Shown here: positions 9,112 to 22,780 of the stretch, one piece after another
How positions within the stretch are numbered: the stretch's first letter is position 1
How the letters are laid out: each line of letters begins with the position of its first letter
From: Rhynochetos jubatus
Taxonomy: Eukaryota > Chordata > Aves > Eurypygiformes > Rhynochetidae
Length of the DNA: 64,000 bases
Assembly (NCBI GenBank): GCA_027574665.1
Contig: CM050650.1
Coordinates: forward strand, 55,411,304 to 55,475,303
Reading direction: 5' to 3'
The notes under the pieces: model-generated
Databases searched by the model: none
What the model was told of the DNA's origin: nothing
Seen by the model: the letters and a program-made list of their open reading frames with translations, nothing else
Translations under genes and position numbers: made by a program

Positions 9112-12100
9112 CATTTTTGCAAGAATGTATTTACAAAGTTATCATCCTTAGAACACTGAATATTACAGTTTTATTCTTGTGTTTTGGCACAAATCCAATC
9201 ACCAATAGTCTGTTGAAAATAATTTGAATAGATGTTCAGTGTCTGGGAAACATTTACATATCTAATCATGGGCTTTACAAACAAGTTCTTTAAAAGATAT
9301 TGTACAACATAAAGTTTGCTGTATTCATTTGGCTGGTCTCATTGGTTTCAACTGGGTTATGAGAGAAAAGAGACCATGGGACAGTGTAATCTGGCAATGA
9401 ATAAATTGATGCTGGGCATGGGAGGATGTCTAACTACCAAAATGGCGAGTTCCTGGAACAATCTACCAGTAGGAGGTAAAGGCAAAAATTCTCAAACTAA
9501 AAGCCCTAACAACATTTAGAATGGATCATACTCAGTTTATGATATGGCTGCCTACTTCTAAATATGCAATGTAACCTAAGACCTCTGCAATTCTCATATA
9601 CCTTTCTGTGAATTGTGCTGTTTGGCTTGTAAGACAGAAATATTTGGATTGCATCATCCTCTTATACTCTGGCTTTGAGATGCAAATATTGTATTCAGTG
9701 ATACAAGTGGCTAGGACAAAAAATAATCATTGTAGTTTGGAGCTGAAATTGTATCCTGTTAATACTTCCATAAAACGTTAAGGAATTTCACTCACAAACC
9801 CCAAAATTTACTATATGTGATAATGAAAACCTTTTAATGTCGTTTGATTTTGATAATAAGTATTCAAAATTATGTTGCCACATGTGTAGCTACATGTGCA
9901 TTAATTCTGAAGTTATATTTTGTTTCTTTCAAATAGTGCTTCCTTTTCCAAAAGGCTTTGCCTCTTAATGCAAGATAATGACAGGCTTCTATATCTAGCT
10001 GAGCAACATAATGATAGATAAAGAAAAAAATGATTTTGTAAAATATACAAAAAACATACCGATCTCCTCCTTTCTGGAGTCTCTAAATCATGGGACACCA
10101 GAATTTGAGGAAAAAAAGAAGGGTCTTAATTCAAATTGTGTCATCTTGACCCCTTTTATGTCTGAGTTTGTGGCTGTTTTTACAGGGAGTCAAACTAAAA
10201 TACCTTTCCTTTATCTAACAACGTCTGTATCTTCCAGTAAAAGGGGAGAAGACATAGCACTAGTTATGTTTTCAATTCTCTTCAAGTCTCACTTGTATTT
10301 TATTTTCTCAATAATTTTTATAGCTTTTTTTTATGAAGTGCTGACTAGTAGTTGATTATAATTACAGAAATTCTTGTACTCTTGGTATTAGAGTAAAATA
10401 ATAGTAAGATTTCTTTTGCTTTTAACTACTAAATTTGACTTCTGGTCATTTCTGGTTATTTCCTTGTGCTTTCCAGTAGGTTTTTGTTCATTCAGGGAAA
10501 AACCAAGTAGCTTTTCAGTAGCTAATTTACCTCAGTGAATTCCTACAATCAACAGCAAAGATGAATCCTTTTTGTTCTGCCAGTGTGTGATGTTCCTGTG
10601 TCATCCCACTGAGTTTGCACTTCTCAGATCTGAAGTAAAATCCTGCCTGTATTTCAAGCTGTCTGTATCCTGTGTTTGGTGCTGCTGCTTACAAATCTGG
10701 TCAAATAACATGTGAACATGGACTGCACCTACCAGCTACCTGACGAGGGAGTTGTCTGTCAAGCTGTAGTGAGTGACAGAGGCAGGGCAGATCAGTGTAC
10801 AAACAGAAATACCAAATGAAAAATCAGTCACTGCTCCCTCATTTTTAGTGGCTCATCTGTGAGTGTCTTTCTGTACCTCAGCCTCTAGGTTTAGATTAAT
10901 GTAATAAAGTATTTATTTAGCTTTAGTCCCAATTATCATACTGAAATTGCGTAATTTTAAACTTGTTCCAATCAGTATGCACCCAGCTTTAATTTTTACT
11001 GCGTGCTGAATTTGAGAATGGTTACGAATGTAGATCGATCCCTCTTCTGCTGTAATTCATAAATCCATCAGTCCAAAAATGTTACTTAACCTAATATGTA
11101 TTTTTTTACCTTGTCCAATTCATTATGAGTCTTTATAGCTCTTCATGCTGAGTTCTAAACAAAGTGGATTTTTCCAAATTTTAAAATTAAAAGAATGTTA
11201 CAAAGAATGCAAAACTCAAAGACATTTTGGCTTTTTTTATGTAGTATGAGGTTTTCCATAACATGGAGTACTATGTAGTGTAGTGTTTTGTTTTGGTATT
11301 TTTTGTTGTTGTTTATTTTTCCCTAAAGCATCATTCTGTTCTAAGGCCCCCTCTCGAATGCAGTTTGAGTGTTCAGGCAGTTTCTCGAACACTTGGAATG
11401 TTCCTGTTTTCAGAGCTTGTACTGATACCCCTGACAATTGTACAGCAATAGATGACTGTAATGAAAGACGCAGGAAAACATGGAGTTATCTTGTCTAATG
11501 GAAGTGTTGTGAAGATAAATGTGTTAAATATTCTGGGATACTCACACATTACAATTATGATTACAATTACAATACCACCTTTGCTGTTTATGCAGTCCTT
11601 TTTAGGGAATGTATTCATGTGGATCCTGCTGCCAGTGTGTTTGCACCATATTTTGGGACCAGCTCTTATGTTTGAGGAGCACATGTGTTCTGTGTCTCCT
11701 TGAATAAGGTCAGGCAGCAGTGGAAAGGGGTAAAGGAGCTTGACACTTCCTCATTATTCTCCTTTCTGCAAAGGTAGGGAGATGAATTTCAACTGCTCTC
11801 TCTGAGTTTCCTTTCCAAAGTTTTCTTCTTATCGAAGAAAACTTTCTTCACTTTAGCAAATGTATTATTTGTTGTGTAAACCACAGATTCAGGAAGCGCT
11901 CCATATACCAAGTCCTTTATGTGTGGATTTAAAACTTGTGGTTAAAAATGTGTTTGTTCAGGCAGTGTGTGTGGATGGGGTTCACAAAGACGCCTAAGTC
12001 TTGAGTCAGTTTTCCACTCCTTAGGTATCTGGCATTTTTTTTAGAGAACGTAAGGTCAGATGGGGTAACAGGTATGACACGGGACCTACTGTGCAGCTAT

Positions 12101-15100
12101 ATTTTCTGGAGTAGGAGGTGTGTGTCAGTGAGGGTCATCAACTAAGACACCTCAAATGGCATGTGGCATGGACAACAGCATCAAACCTTCACATGGACTC
12201 CCATAGTCTGTGGAGACACAGAAAGAGACACAGTGAACACACACATTGTCCCTTTCTAAGGCACCTGATTAAAATAGACCGGGTGCATTAGGCTGTATAA
12301 GTGCAATCGTCTCTTTCTAGACTATAAAAGATGTCTGGAATGACTCATTCTGGTACAGGTACCTACTGAATGAAGCTAAATGCCCAGTGATGTTGAAAGT
12401 TATGTGAAATGAATCCCACCCATGCGTCTCCTGTTTCTAAAAAGTCAAAGTGGTCAACATCTGTAATCTCCCTTCAGATAGACACTGCACTATGTCCCTT
12501 GGGAGGAAGACTATGACTCTGTGTCACTGGCCTTGATCACTGCTGCTCTGAGGCCACTGAAACAACAAACACTGCTGGCCATATCTGCTCTGATAGGGAA
12601 AACTTTTGTTGTTGGCACCAGTTCCTCCAGCAATTGCAAAGGGAACATCAAATGCCAGCATTTTTTTATTAAACCAACAAGAAAGGCTCACCAGAGCTAA
12701 GGCATAGCTCCAAACAAGTGCAGGGGAGGAGTTCTGCAAGTGAAGTGCATCCACTTCTCCAAAAAAAAATTGAGATTTTGATAATTTGATATTGTTGACA
12801 ATGAAATACTGAAACTAATCATGGATTCCCTGGTCTATCTGCAGGGAGGTTTCTGTTATCTATTCAACATCAGAACTGAGATTATAGTGGAGATGCTGTC
12901 CTTCAGCATTCTCATTTAAAGTGTTGCATTCATTGCATTTATTATGGGGTCTGTTTGGAAAATTTGCTGTACAGAGAGAAGTCACATCTGAGGTTGTACA
13001 CTATCCATATGTACTTGGATGTCCTTTCTAGTGAACTGCAAAAGGTTTTCATTTACCACAGCTTGTTAGAAATCCTGATCAAGGTGACACTGGGCAAACC
13101 AAGGCATTTCTGCTTTTCTGCCAAGCTCAGATTCCAGCTTGTGGGAGGGTTCTTACATCATCTGACTCAAGTTATTTCTTCTTCTGGTGAAAGACTATCA
13201 GCAAGTGAGATACTGCTTGCTAGATTTAACCTACCACATACTTAAAGTGATACCTGTTAGAGACAAGAAGATCATAAATCTGCAGGATAATCTTCTTCCT
13301 TGACAAGATATTGATAACAATATTGGATTCAGGAGTGACCTGGTCATATTATTTTAATATTTTACTAGAAAAAGGAATTATGGTCCTCAGAAAACATGGA
13401 GTTTAAATATGATGGTCCTAAACATAAATCTATTTGATCTATGTGCATAACAATTTCAGTGGCCTTTCAACCATTGCAGTGACAGTCTTAACTAATGACA
13501 GAACTGCCAGGATCTATATAAATAAGAAAAGATGCCTCCCTTTTCTTCACTGCATGGAAGCCATTAGTAAAAGTTAAAAATAACAATAAGGTTGAAAGTC
13601 AGAAATAACTCAGATGACTTTTTAAACAAGCAGTTGGTGACTAACCGTGAACAGCCATGCGTGTAACCACTTCACATCCAGTGGGTGCAATTTCAGCCTA
13701 CAGCATGTGTTAAGAGTGCAGTCCATCTCGAATCAGATGACATGGGTGGAATATGTCACATTCTGTTTCCATGTGCTGTCTCACAATGCTGCCAACTATC
13801 AAAAGTTACCTCCCCAGGACCCAGGCAGCATCACCTGTGTAGAGTCACTGTTGAATTCTACAGGGTAGAGCCTTCCTCTCCCTTTTGGGGATGACAGAGC
13901 ATTGAGAGTCTAGGCAGCACTGGGCTGCATGTAATGCCCATGCATTTCACTTCCCATTCATAAGCTATGTGAGTAGGCAGTGTATTTTTCCATCTGGATC
14001 ATCATATCCAAACAGGGAAACTGCTTTTAACTGATTTTCTAGGGAAAAACTGTATTTTTCCTTTGGAGATTTTTTCCAGTGAGTCATAAATCTGTGGTGC
14101 AAATGTCCAATCCAATTGCTACTTTCAATCTTCCCTCCCTCTTAATTTATTACTTGCTATTATGCAGAAACACTGCTTTGATCACTGCAGCCTACTTCAG
14201 CACAGATTTGTGCTGCTGAGACATGACTATAGAAAACTTTTTCTAGGATGTTACGAAGAGGACATCAAAGCTAGGAAGGAAGGGGAAGGGAAATTTACTG
14301 CAACACGGCAAAAGTCTCAGCTCACGCTAAATAAAAATAGAGAGGAAGATGCTGTGCAGAAAGCAGCAGCTGCAAAAGAAGATGCAGCATAAAATTTAGT
14401 CCCCAAATGTTAAATCACAAGACTGGGGAACTGATAATATACTTTCCAGATAGACTCCACAATGGTTTTTTTGTGTATAGAACTGTTAAATTTTGAATAT
14501 ATAATCCCTACTGCTTTCTTCCTACTTCCCTTTTTCTTTTAATCTTTTTTCCACTTTAAGTGTAATTCAAGTTTGTGATACAAGATCTATTAATTCATAA
14601 ATCCATGAAAAATATTCCAGTTTTTAAAAATTTACATTTTTTTCCTCTTCAAGTTGATCTGTAAACAGATGGAAGCTTAGAAGGTGCTGACACTAAAAAT
14701 TGTAATTTAATTTTCCTAATGAAGACAAATAATATAAAATCTGATCTTAAGAAAAAAAAAAAGTCACATAATACCTTGTCATCTGTGTTTTCAGTTTATA
14801 AGGCTAGTAAGCATTCTTGAAACATTAGTTTTGCTGAGCTATCTTGATCAAGAGGTATCTAGTTATTATTCACTAATTTGTATCAGCTGGTGTCTAAAGA
14901 AAATTAATTCAAATAGGTATTCCCTGCTTTTGTTATTACTTACAACTTCAACTTGATAGTAATATCCCTGTTTCAAATTATGTATCACAGAATCCTTGTA
15001 TCCAGGAAACTGTAGCGGTGGCAGAGAATACTGTGGCTGAGGGTGTGCACCAAATCAGGTTATCTTTGGGGAGCTAATATGTCAAAGAACAACTTTTTTT

Positions 15101-15334
15101 GTTTGCTTCCATTCTACAGTAAAATGATACTTCTCATTCAGCCAAATTGATAAAAATATGTGGTATATGAATCACCATAGCACATTTATTACCTGACAGT
15201 ATTTTTGCATGATTTGGGTTATTTGGAACACATGGGTTGAAAAGTATTTATAACTGTCTTGCCATGCTATGAGAAATATGATCCTAATTTTCATCTACAA
15301 AGGGTATCAATTAGACATAAAGCATGCAAATCCT

Positions 15335-16325
15335 GGAATCATAGAATTGTTGAATAGTTTGGGGTGGAAGGAACCTTTAAAAGTTCCCCCCTGCAATGAG
15401 CACGCACATCTTCAACTAGATCCGGTTGCTTAGAGCCCTGTACAACCTCACCTTGAATGTTTCCATATATAAGGCCTCTACCATCTCTCTGGGCAACCTG
15501 TTCCAGTATTTCTCCAATCTCATTGTAAAAAATTTCTTCCTTATATCTAGCCTAAATCTACCCTCTTTGCATCCCTTGACAAGTTCAGCTCCAGCCATGC
15601 CTTGGACTTTCTGACCTCACCACTACACACAACCAGACAGTGTTACTATACTCTTCCCAGGATGCCTATCCCTTTGCATTTGCATTTCCTGCTTGCCCTT
15701 TAGTTTGACCAGCAGGTCGGAACGGATCCATGTCTGTCTCTTGCCTTCCTTTCTTGATTTCTTACACCTGGGGACTGAGAGCTCTTGCAGTCTATGGAAA
15801 GCAACCTTAAAGGTCTGCCAGCTCTGTTCTGCTCCCTTGTCCCTGAGGGCCGTTTCCCAGGGCATCTTATTGACTCATTGCTTGAAGAGCTGGAAGTTTG
15901 CTTTCCTAAAATTCAGGGTCCTGACTTTACCCTTTGCTTGACCCGTATTCCTCAGGACTGCAAACCCCACCAGTGCATGATCCCTGCAGCCCAGCCTGCC
16001 TCCAATCTTGCCTCCAATCTACTTTTCCAGCAGATATTGGGTGGTTGAAATCCCCCAGCGGGATGAGGGCCTGCTAGCATGATGCCTCCTGTAGCTGGAG
16101 TAAGAAGGCTTCATCAACAGGCCCCCCTTGATTGGGAGGCTTGTAGTAGACATCAACCTTTTGTTGCCTTGGTCTCTGATTCTTACCCATAAGCTTTCAA
16201 CCTGCTCGTGACTGTTCTTCAGAGAGCTCTTCACACTCAATCCATTTCTTGAATGTAGAGGGCAACACCTCTGGCTTTCCTTCCTTTCCTTCTGAACAAC
16301 CTGTAGCTCTCAGCAGCTGCATGGT
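15335..16325 (-). mobile_element. CR1 LINE, internally deleted, antisense to ESR1
   Basis: Read on the minus strand, the element starts in the apurinic-type endonuclease region of CR1 ORF2. The frame includes VESLWVRIRDQ (within 16019-16240), then a PPNQGG-like stretch and a GDFNHP-like motif area with frame breaks. It continues into the post-endonuclease segment PWETALRDKGAEQSWQTFK and RKEGKRQTWIRSDLLVKLKG (15623-15865). The reverse-transcriptase catalytic domain is missing. The text resumes directly in the C-terminal tail [20 protein letters not shown] (15416-15598). The 3' end at 15335 has the reverse complement of the CR1 ATTCTATGATTCC-type tail. The copy is 5' truncated near 16325 and is a dead non-LTR retrotransposon. 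Confidence 0.88.
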
Positions 16326-17089
16326 GATTCAGCAGAATATTAAAAATCTGAGAGCATTCTAATTAGATTCACGGGGAAAGGTGGTGAGATAGAGACCCAT
16401 ATAAAATAACCTACCCAAGGGTTTTAATGGCAGCAATATCAGAACCAGTGCAATTGTAAGAGACATGTATTAAGAATACCTGCCAGACATATTGCAGCTT
16501 AAGAAGTCAAATATTGCTAAAGCAGGTCGCATATCGACAAGTTGTGACGAATTACTATTTCTTCTTGATTCAGACAATAGAAAAGCCAAACAAAGTGGAA
16601 ATAAGTCTGATACGGCAGGGAAATTTTTAAACATACCAGAGCAAATCACTTTATTTGCAGGCAGTTCAAGTAACACTGCTCATTGGTAAGTCTGCCTAAG
16701 TTCCTCTCCTTCTTTTGGTTTCTTACCCATCTTTGGCTCATATTTTCAGTGTTAGATGATTGTTTCAGGTAATATTTTTTTAAACATTTTGACAAAAATG
16801 GGCTCAGCTTTCTAAGTACCCTGAAGGGAAAAGAAGATTTTGCTCTACTCATGCAAAAAATGCCCAAAACCTTTTAACTGGACACTTCTATATTATAGCT
16901 CTGATATTTGGTAGTGTGGGGATGCTGTCAAATCAAGGTTATTTTTATGTGATTTGCTCCTGAAAACCTACTCAAATTTAAGCTACAAACTCTTGAAGCA
17001 TCTCACTGTTCACAGTGGGGATTTGTTTGCATTTGATAGATAAATTACATGAAATGTCATGTGTCATGTATGCTCCATACTCTCTCAGT

Positions 17090-17403
17090 GATTAGATATT
17101 GATGAGATAGAGAAATCAGGAGTAAAGTAAAGCCTGGAAAGAGGGAGGAGGGGCGGAAGGTGATTTTAAGATTTGGTTTTATTTCTCATTATCCTACTCT
17201 GATTTGATTGATAATAAATTAAATTAGTTTTCCCTAAGTCGAGTCTGTTTTGCCCATTATGGTATTTGCTGAGTGATCTCTTCTGTCCTTATCTTGACTC
17301 ACAAACTTTTTGTTATAATTTTTCTCCCCTGCCCAGCTGAGGAGGGGAGTGATAGGGTGGCTTTGGGCACCTGGCCTCCAGCCAGGGTCAACCCACCACA
17401 ACA
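17090..17403 (-). mobile_element. Avian endogenous retrovirus LTR fragment
   Basis: On the minus strand the segment begins tgttgtggtgggttgaccct at 17403 and runs through a pyrimidine/purine-rich stretch to about 17090. I recognise this as the 5' part of an LTR family common in non-galliform birds; I cannot give a database name with confidence. Only the 5' portion of the LTR is visible and no retroviral gene or second LTR was found, so this is a truncated solitary remnant. It abuts CR1 reverse-transcriptase-tail sequence at 17404-17405, which suggests insertion into, or recombination with, that CR1 copy. Confidence 0.6.
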
Positions 17404-17404
17404 G

Positions 17405-18215
17405 GACAATCTGTTACAGTGCTGAACCACTCTCACTGTGAAAAAATTTTTTCCTAATGTTTAATCACAATATTCTTTGCCCAAAGTTGTGGTGTATGTC
17501 TCTTGTCCTTTTACTGTGTGCCTCAAAGATGAATCTGGCTCTGTCTCCTTTAAAGTCTCCCATTATCTAGTTGAAGACAGCACTACAATCCTGCCTTAGC
17601 CTTCTCTTTTGAAGACTAATCAAATTCAATTCTTTCAGCACCTCCTTATAGGTCATTTGTTTCTGCCCCCTCCTCATCTTAGTGGCTGCCTACTGGACTT
17701 GCTTGTTTGTCAAAGACTGTCCTCAGCTTGGAAATCCCAAGCTGGAAGCACTTGCAAGTGCCAAGGAGAGGGAAACAAGCTCTGCTCTTCAAGACAACAG
17801 CTGTTTTACAGCCCCTTCTGTATTTCTGCAGGGAGTTGTTTCATCCCAGGTGCATAGCTCTGCATTTTCCAGTGTTGAACTTCATGAGATTCTTGTTGGG
17901 CCATTTTTCCAACCTCTTGAGGTCCCTCTGATATTGTCAGTTTTGCTTTACAGCCTATCCACCACTCTGTGTGCCCCCCTCCCACCCCAGTTTGATATTG
18001 GTCATTTATTTGCTATGGGTGAAATTTCACCCTTCATCCCTGTTGTTAATGAAATATTCACCTCAGTATTGATTGCACTGGAATGCTACTAGTACCTGGC
18101 CAGATTTGAACTGCTGATAAAAACCTGTTGAGACTAGCAGTCCAGTCATATTCTGCCCACTTTATAGGTCGTCTGTGCAGCGCATACCTCACTACACTGG
18201 GAGCGAGAAAAATAG
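17405..18215 (-). mobile_element. CR1 LINE fragment (reverse-transcriptase C-terminal region)
   Basis: The + strand reads as the reverse complement of CR1 3' coding sequence, with recognisable blocks. These are cactgtgaaaaaattttttcc followed by taatgtttaa at about 17435-17463, a tcttgtccttttactgtg block, a ccttctcttttgaagacta block, and the RT-region text around 17860-18100 (cttcatgagattcttgttgg and onward). The sequence is heavily mutated with stops in all frames. Its 3' end is replaced at 17403 by the LTR fragment. The 5' edge near 18215 is approximate. Confidence 0.75.
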
Positions 18216-21200
18216 TCTTTTTTCTGCTTTTAGTGTCCTTCTGCTCCATCTGTGTTAGTTTTAAGGAATTTGGCAGAAGTCACGCCAGTAAAATGCAGTA
18301 AAAAACTAAGCTTGCAGGATGGAAAGATGGGAGGAGGAGTAAATAAATAAATCTAGTCTCACTGAAGAACAAAATGAGGTCAGTGAAGAAATCTGGTGGA
18401 TCTGGTAAGGTAGAAACTTTGAACCTCTGGTGAGGTGCTGTAGCAGGCTGTTGTGAACTGGCAGAGAGAAAATGGATGAAGAATACAGGGAATGATGTAG
18501 TAGGGAAAAGTATAAATTGTATAAGGACTTGGAAGAGTTTGCGGTGGACCAGAAAAAGTAAAGTTGAAGGAGAAACTCCAGAGGAAGACTGAGTGGGAGA
18601 TAAAGAGTGGAATTTAAAGGTACTCAGGGATGGAGACTTGGACTGGGGACAGGGGCTATAAACAGGACTGAAACAGGGCAAGTGGATGTTGCAGAGCATG
18701 GGGAAAAACAAAGGCTGACAGGGAGAGACAAGGAAAATGGACCTGGGCCTATGTAGAAAAATCTTCCTCCTAACAGATATATGCAACTTTTGCATTTTGT
18801 TCCTGTCCCTTACAGATTCACCGACAAGGTCATACATTTGCCTCGCTGTTGGTTCATCCAGTAGCCCAAGTGGCAGAGGTTGGTGCTGTAGATACGCTCT
18901 TCCACCACTCCTGAAACACCAACTGCTGCTCAGAAGGACTTGAATAAGATCCTGTTTTGGGTGTTTGATTGTTTAATTTCTTTAAAGCCTCGGTATTTCT
19001 CATGCACAGAGAAAATACAATAAAGGTTCATCAGTAAAATTAGTAACATCAGCCTTCCCAAAGCTGAAACATGCCAGAACTAATTTTTGGGGCATATATC
19101 CTTTTTCACTCTCTGCCTAATGTCCTAACATGTGAAATGAAGATACTGCTGCTTTATCACACAGGACCCATATGAATAAACATTAATTGGTGTCTGTGAA
19201 GTGCCCAGCTGTTACAATGAAGAGGGCTATTGAAAACCACATGTGGAAAACTGACAGGACTGTTTCCAGAGCAAGCTAAGAAAGAAGACATGAGGCTACA
19301 TATGAGCAAGGGTGAAAACATCCAAAATATTGAGTAGTTGCTTAGTCAGTGAGTATGATTTTGGAAACTAAGAATGGTATTATTAAAGACAGAAAGGGAA
19401 CAAATATAACAAAGGCTTGTTAAACACACATACCCAGCATTTTTCTAGGAAAAAGTACAGCATGAATATATTTCCACTTCAGTTGTTGTATGGAATTGTA
19501 TGTTCAGCTACCTTGGATTTATTTATTTCAAAGGTAGGTAAGGGATGACTGCACAGAAGCAAGGAGTTAATGCACCTGTTTTTCATGTTCTCTAATTTGC
19601 TTCTGACATGATGTCTTAGATGTCACCCTCAGTTCATTGTATTCCTTACTTAAGATGAAGGATTTTGCTGGTTTCATTTCAGCAAAGCACTGAAGATGTT
19701 ACTCTTCAGAGGGAGAGATGCATTTCAGTACAAAAATCAGTACATAAACAGATATTAAATGCTGTCTGTACCCCTATTTTTAAAGCATTTAAGACAATTA
19801 CCCAGGCCAAGACTGCCTTTTCAAGATCTAAAATGGTGCTGTATGGCTAGGACCAGCTTTTTTATTATTTATTAAATGACAACATTAGGTATTAATAGCT
19901 TCAAGCTGTTTTCATGTATGACCCATTTTCTGACTCATACATGCCTTTTTTCCTCTCTAATTCACTTTATTGTCAATGAATGTGGATCTGACTGGAAACA
20001 GCAAGCAACCTGACAGCTGCATTGCCTAAGAGACTGGTCCTGCTTCTGTGCTGTCCCTCTAGGTTGTTCCAAAACTAAAATCTGGGAGAGCAGAGCAAAA
20101 TGACTTGTCTTATTCGTTACAGGGGAGATACGGTAAGAAATAAGTGAGAACCGGTCTCCAACAACTCCACTTTATGACTTCTAATGAGAGCTATGTTTAA
20201 GTCACATAGCAGCCTAAAATGAATGGACTCTGGAAGGTGGTCTTTGTAGAATGGACTTGATAACACATTACATGGGGAAAGTTTCCTTGTTCCACAGAAA
20301 TTCCTCTGGTCTATGTCTGCTGACTACTTGGTCGTTTTCTGATGACATCAAGGGGTAAATTTTTAAAAAGAAGGGCAAGGTCTGTGTCCTATGGCCAATT
20401 CTGAATCCCAGATGCAAAATCAGAGTTTTCATGGCAACTTTATTTCTCTGAGTGTGAGAAATGTTCAAGACTCTTTTTTTGAGAACTGAGACTCTTTAAA
20501 AAGTGTAAGGCTAGACATAAGTTAGCCGAACTAAAATATGCCAAGTAGAAATAAAAAGAGAAATATGGATCTAATGGAAAGGAAGTAAAATAATTGAGTG
20601 CTTAATAAATCTGAAATCACTAGCTTTACTGTGCACATCAGTCATGTCAACATAGTCAAGGAACGGAGGTTTTTATTTACTACATTCTGTGAATCATTAC
20701 ATGGCAATCACTACAGAAACATTTAGAACGGGTGTTTCTGCAACTGGAGAATTAATGGAGTGTGCTGTGCAGGTTTTTTGTCTGTGTTAGGCTCTACACT
20801 AAAATTATCATGGGCAACAATTAATTGAAGAGCTACCTTTATTCCTTAGATTCCCTTGTTGATATTCTCAGCACTCTCAAGCTATTTTGTTTGCCTGTTT
20901 AATCCTTGTTGATGTTCCAAGGAAGTGAGATGCGATGGTTTTACCATTAGATATGTGCACAGCTGCTGTATAGAAGGAACAAGTCTTGCACAAGATGATG
21001 CATAAAAAATTAATTTATACTTTCAATCAGAGGTTCTGAGACAAGTTTGAAGCTCAGTACTGATTCAGATACACAGATCAGATATTAATCCTCACTTTTT
21101 TTTATGGTCTAATACTGAAATGAATTAGCACCCCACTCAAGAAGAGTAATTCCTATTGAATACGATTTTGCGTAGACCTAATGTATAATCCCATTTCAGA

Positions 21201-21406
21201 TGTATTGTCTGACCAAATGAATTTGTCCTGATGAGACCGTACTGCATCCTTAACAAAAGATTGAACTATTGTGGTTCATTAATTTAACAAGGCTACCTTA
21301 TTATATCCTTGTAGTCACTAGAGTATTTTTGAGGGGAATTGATGGATTTTAAAGGAGAAATAAAATATTGCATTTGGAATGTTGCTGCTAAATTTGAAAT
21401 TACCTT

Positions 21407-21418
21407 CCCCCCCCCCCC
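21407..21418 (+). repeat. Poly-C tract
   Basis: Twelve C in intron 1. Confidence 0.85.
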
Positions 21419-22750
21419 AATACAGTAATAACAATTGCTTAAGCTCTTAAAACAAAGCTTCAGCCAGTTCAATTTCTTGTCTGCGAATATGCCCTTTTGC
21501 TTTTTGCATCTACATATATATATATCAAGGGGTTTAGCTGAATTCCATCTGACAAGATCAGAAAAATATCTCCTTTCTTGCTAAACAAAACAGAACCCAA
21601 AACATTTGTTAGAAGGTTCTTTGAATATGAATCAAATCTAAACCAAACCCCACTTGCAGGTACCTATTCATGCATTGTAAATTCAACTAAGATTTGATGC
21701 CTGTTTTGTTTGGTGTGTTTTTGTGCATCTGCAGAGCTGCACCTTATCTCTCTTTTCCTGTCTTCTTGTCTCTTGTCTCATTAGCATTGCAGCAGCAAGC
21801 CTTCTCTTAAGCACCATGATGCAGGGTCATGTGTACTTACCTTTTCAGAGCCTGCTGCTGTGCATACACGTTCATCGTTGTTCCATTCCTGTGTTATGTG
21901 TGCACCAGAGTGTGGAGCAGGAGAGGAGTTGAGCTCTTGGGTAGTAATGCAATGTCTAATACTACAGGCTTGAATTAAAAAATAAGTACATGAAATGGTA
22001 GGTGGTAGAATTTTAAAACATTCATTAAACAATTATTGATGTTTCAAAATGTTTTTGTCAAGGTTAGAAAAAAATTAAAACCAAAACAGAAATAAATCAA
22101 AGAATAAAGGCCTTTGGGCAATAATTCAAATATTGACCTCTTTGTCTTGTAGAATACTTTTGATATACTTTTGAATACATGGACTGTTTGAAAATCAAGC
22201 AATAATTTGTGTCATATTTATACCACGAGAACCTGGTGTTGTGTCTTAACCTGCTGCTCATTCAGGTCATTTTCTGGAAGAGTAATGTCTGAAATAGAGA
22301 GTGTTGGAAACTTTTGGGACCATTTGGTGTGAGGAAATGCAAAATCTGTTAGGTTGTTTTGAAGAAAGGTGAGTCACAGCTGCTGGCTACTGCTCAGTCC
22401 TAATGCCATGAAGGGCTGAGTGGCTGCGATCCATCCTGCCCACCTTCCCAGAGCAGAGGTGAGGAGGGATGTGCTGCAGCAGCTGCCAGCCTCAGCTCCA
22501 CTGAGCTTCTGCTTTCCTCTTGAGGCTTGGGATGGACCATGGTGGGTTAGTAGGTTTGCTGTGACAAACAGTGCAACATCCACTTCCAACTTTCAGCTGT
22601 ATGCAACAGAGAATTTTTTGGCTAGAAATGAGTTAATAGATGTTTTTTCCACCAAAGGTAGCCATTAAAGTATATTATGCAATAATCAGGAGTTGAAATC
22701 TGGGTGGCTATTTTTTTTCCCTTTCATTTATAAGAAGCGTGCATACCTGG

Positions 22751-22780
22751 AAAAACAAAACAAAACAAAACAAAACAAAA
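22751..22780 (+). repeat. (AAAAC)n microsatellite
   Basis: About six copies of a 5-bp unit. It resembles an expanded A-rich tail, but no LINE or SINE body is visible next to it. Confidence 0.85.

Noticed and set aside
18280-18837. 185-codon minus-strand frame, the longest in the window
   Set aside because: Serine/proline/phenylalanine-rich translation is explained by a purine-rich + strand; no recognisable domain or gene structure.
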